The notes under the pieces: generated by a model
What the model was told of the DNA's origin: nothing
The model's input: the letters and a program-made list of their open reading frames with translations, nothing else
Database searches by the model: none
Assembly (NCBI GenBank): GCA_963757805.1
Contig: CAVWSM010000006.1
Span: forward strand, 744,001 to 808,000
Length of the DNA: 64,000 bases
From: CAVWSM01 sp963757805
Lineage (GTDB): Bacteria > Actinomycetota > Actinomycetes > Jiangellales > Jiangellaceae
Direction of reading: 5' to 3'
Program-made: the position numbers and the translations under genes
Part shown: one piece after another, positions 62,987 to 64,000 of the stretch
Numbering within the stretch: position 1 is the first letter of the stretch
How the letters are laid out: the number at the start of each line of letters is the position of its first letter

Positions 62987-64000
62987 ATGGTCGGACGGCG
63001 AGCACGACGCGTACTTCTTCTCTCGGCCGGTCTGGTGCTGGCAATGACGGTGGTGGTGCCGGCGGGGGCCCAGCCCCCGACAGACCTCACCGACGACGGC
63101 CAAGGCCATCGCTGGCGGCAGCTGTCCGACACCGTCGGTCTGAGCTGGGACAGCGTCGCGCAGGTCTGCCCTAGCGACGGGGTGTCGCGGTGCTCGGGAA
63201 CAGTCGGCGGCAAAGATCTCACCGGCTGGATCTGGGCCACGCCGGAGCAGGTCGTGGACGTGCTGGGTCTGTACGAGCCAGCCATCCTCACCGCCGACCC
63301 GCCGTCGGTGTCCGGCCCTGATCAGTTCGGGACGGCGAACGATTTCTTGACGGACATGCGCCCGACATTCTCGGTGACGGGCTACAACTTCCACACCAGC
63401 TGGGCTGCTGGGTGGACCGCGTACAAAGACGCGGGCGGCGTGCCGATCCGGGGCGTCGCGAGCTTCGGCTGGTATCCGATCGCCGGCGGCTTCCACGTGG
63501 TGGCCACTCCCCCGAGCCAAGCCCTGGGAACGGGCGCCTGGTTGTGGCGTCCCGCAGGTGAGGACATCACGCCGCCAACCATCACCCCGACAGTCTCCGG
63601 CACACTCGGGAGCAACGGCTGGTACGTCTCCGACGCCACGGTGACTTGGACGGTGAGCGACGCCGAGTCGGAGGTCACGGCCACATCCAATTGCGGCCCC
63701 ACCACGATCGCCACCGACACACCCGGCACCACAGTCACGTGCGAGGCGACATCCAGTGGTGGCACGGCCAGCGCGTCGACGGTCGTAACGCGCGACGTCA
63801 CGCCACCTACCGTGACGTGCCCGTCCCCGACTCCGGTGTTCCAGATCTACCAGCTCGGCGCGCTGGTCCAGGCGACGGTGACCGATGCGACGTCCGGGCG
63901 GTCCAGCCCCCCGGCCGCCAACGGCCTGGGCAACACGAACACGCCCGGCAGTTTCGCGGTGTCGGTCACCGGAGCCGACCGCGCGGGACACCGTACGACC
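62987..64000 (+). CDS. Secreted Ig-like-domain protein, cut off by the window end
   Basis: At least 338 aa, open to the last base. ATG 62987 has a strong AAGGAGGGG upstream. Signal peptide: MVGRRARRVLLLSAGLVLAM then a hydrophobic core and cleavage near PAGAQPP. After about 170 residues without a known fold (DSVAQVCPSDGVSRCSG, GWIWATPEQVVDVLGLY), HYR/Ig-like modules start at DITPPTITPTVSGTLGSNGWYVSDATVTWTVSDAESEV, with Cys pairs, and again at DVTPPTVTCPSPTP. Such D-x-T-P-P modules are extracellular repeats in actinobacterial surface proteins. Function unknown. Confidence 0.82.
   Translation, partial: MVGRRARRVLLLSAGLVLAMTVVVPAGAQPPTDLTDDGQGHRWRQLSDTVGLSWDSVAQVCPSDGVSRCSGTVGGKDLTGWIWATPEQVVDVLGLYEPAILTADPPSVSGPDQFGTANDFLTDMRPTFSVTGYNFHTSWAAGWTAYKDAGGVPIRGVASFGWYPIAGGFHVVATPPSQALGTGAWLWRPAGEDITPPTITPTVSGTLGSNGWYVSDATVTWTVSDAESEVTATSNCGPTTIATDTPGTTVTCEATSSGGTASASTVVTRDVTPPTVTCPSPTPVFQIYQLGALVQATVTDATSGRSSPPAANGLGNTNTPGSFAVSVTGADRAGHRTT

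Overview
The window is a high-GC chromosomal segment of an actinobacterium. The evidence is strong G/C third-position bias, many GTG starts, 4-nt stop/start overlaps (GTGA, ATGA), an adenylyltransferase-type glnD beside glnK-amtB, SepIVA/DivIVA-like and DUF3515/DUF177 genes, and a histone-tailed HupB. From about 32 kb to 57 kb the gene order (mutM-rnc-rpmF-DUF177-SepIVA-like-coaD-rsmD-recG-DAK2-rpmB-thiL-Lrp-DUF3515-ddl-gpsA-plsC-hupB-leuD-leuC-iclR-tRNA-gltX-FAH) follows the conserved actinobacterial backbone known from Mycobacterium and Streptomyces. I cannot name the family; a Propionibacteriales-like organism is only a guess. There is no sign of prophage, insertion sequences or CRISPR.

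Layout. 1-6.2 kb: 3' part of lepA, a phosphotransferase-like gene, a solitary PemK/MazF-like gene, then a sensor kinase/response regulator pair followed by an MMPL exporter. 6.3-19.2 kb: amidohydrolase-ffh, the nitrogen module glnD-glnK-amtB, a large AfsR/BTAD-type regulator, ftsY and a DUF3048 lipoprotein. 19.3-26.5 kb: cytochrome bd oxidase operon cydABDC, divergent from a BlaI/M56-protease sensor unit with twin palindromic operators between them. 26.4-32.5 kb: a few small genes, then smc, a small coiled-coil gene and acylphosphatase. 32.6-57.8 kb: the conserved backbone (DNA repair, ribosome, CoA, cell wall, phospholipid, leucine, two tRNAs, GluRS). 57.7-59.2 kb: two toxin-antitoxin modules. 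59.2-62.5 kb: fumarate reductase frdABCD. 62.6-64 kb: a small hypothetical gene and the start of a secreted protein.

The respiratory genes fit together: bd oxidase (oxygen scavenging) plus four-subunit fumarate reductase suggest growth at low oxygen. The BlaI/M56 pair beside cydA suggests that the bd operon answers to a membrane signal.

Two features stand out. (1) Two families of short structured repeats sit a few bases beyond stop codons of minus-strand genes. One has three copies (6.2, 32.5, 54.3 kb) whose hairpin arms change together; the other has two copies (9.1, 41.2 kb). (2) About fifteen single-base frame breaks interrupt otherwise intact, often essential genes (glnD, thiL, ddl, frdA, cydD, the BTAD regulator and others), many beside short homopolymers. 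This looks like systematic indel error in the sequence rather than gene decay, so broken genes are annotated at full length here.
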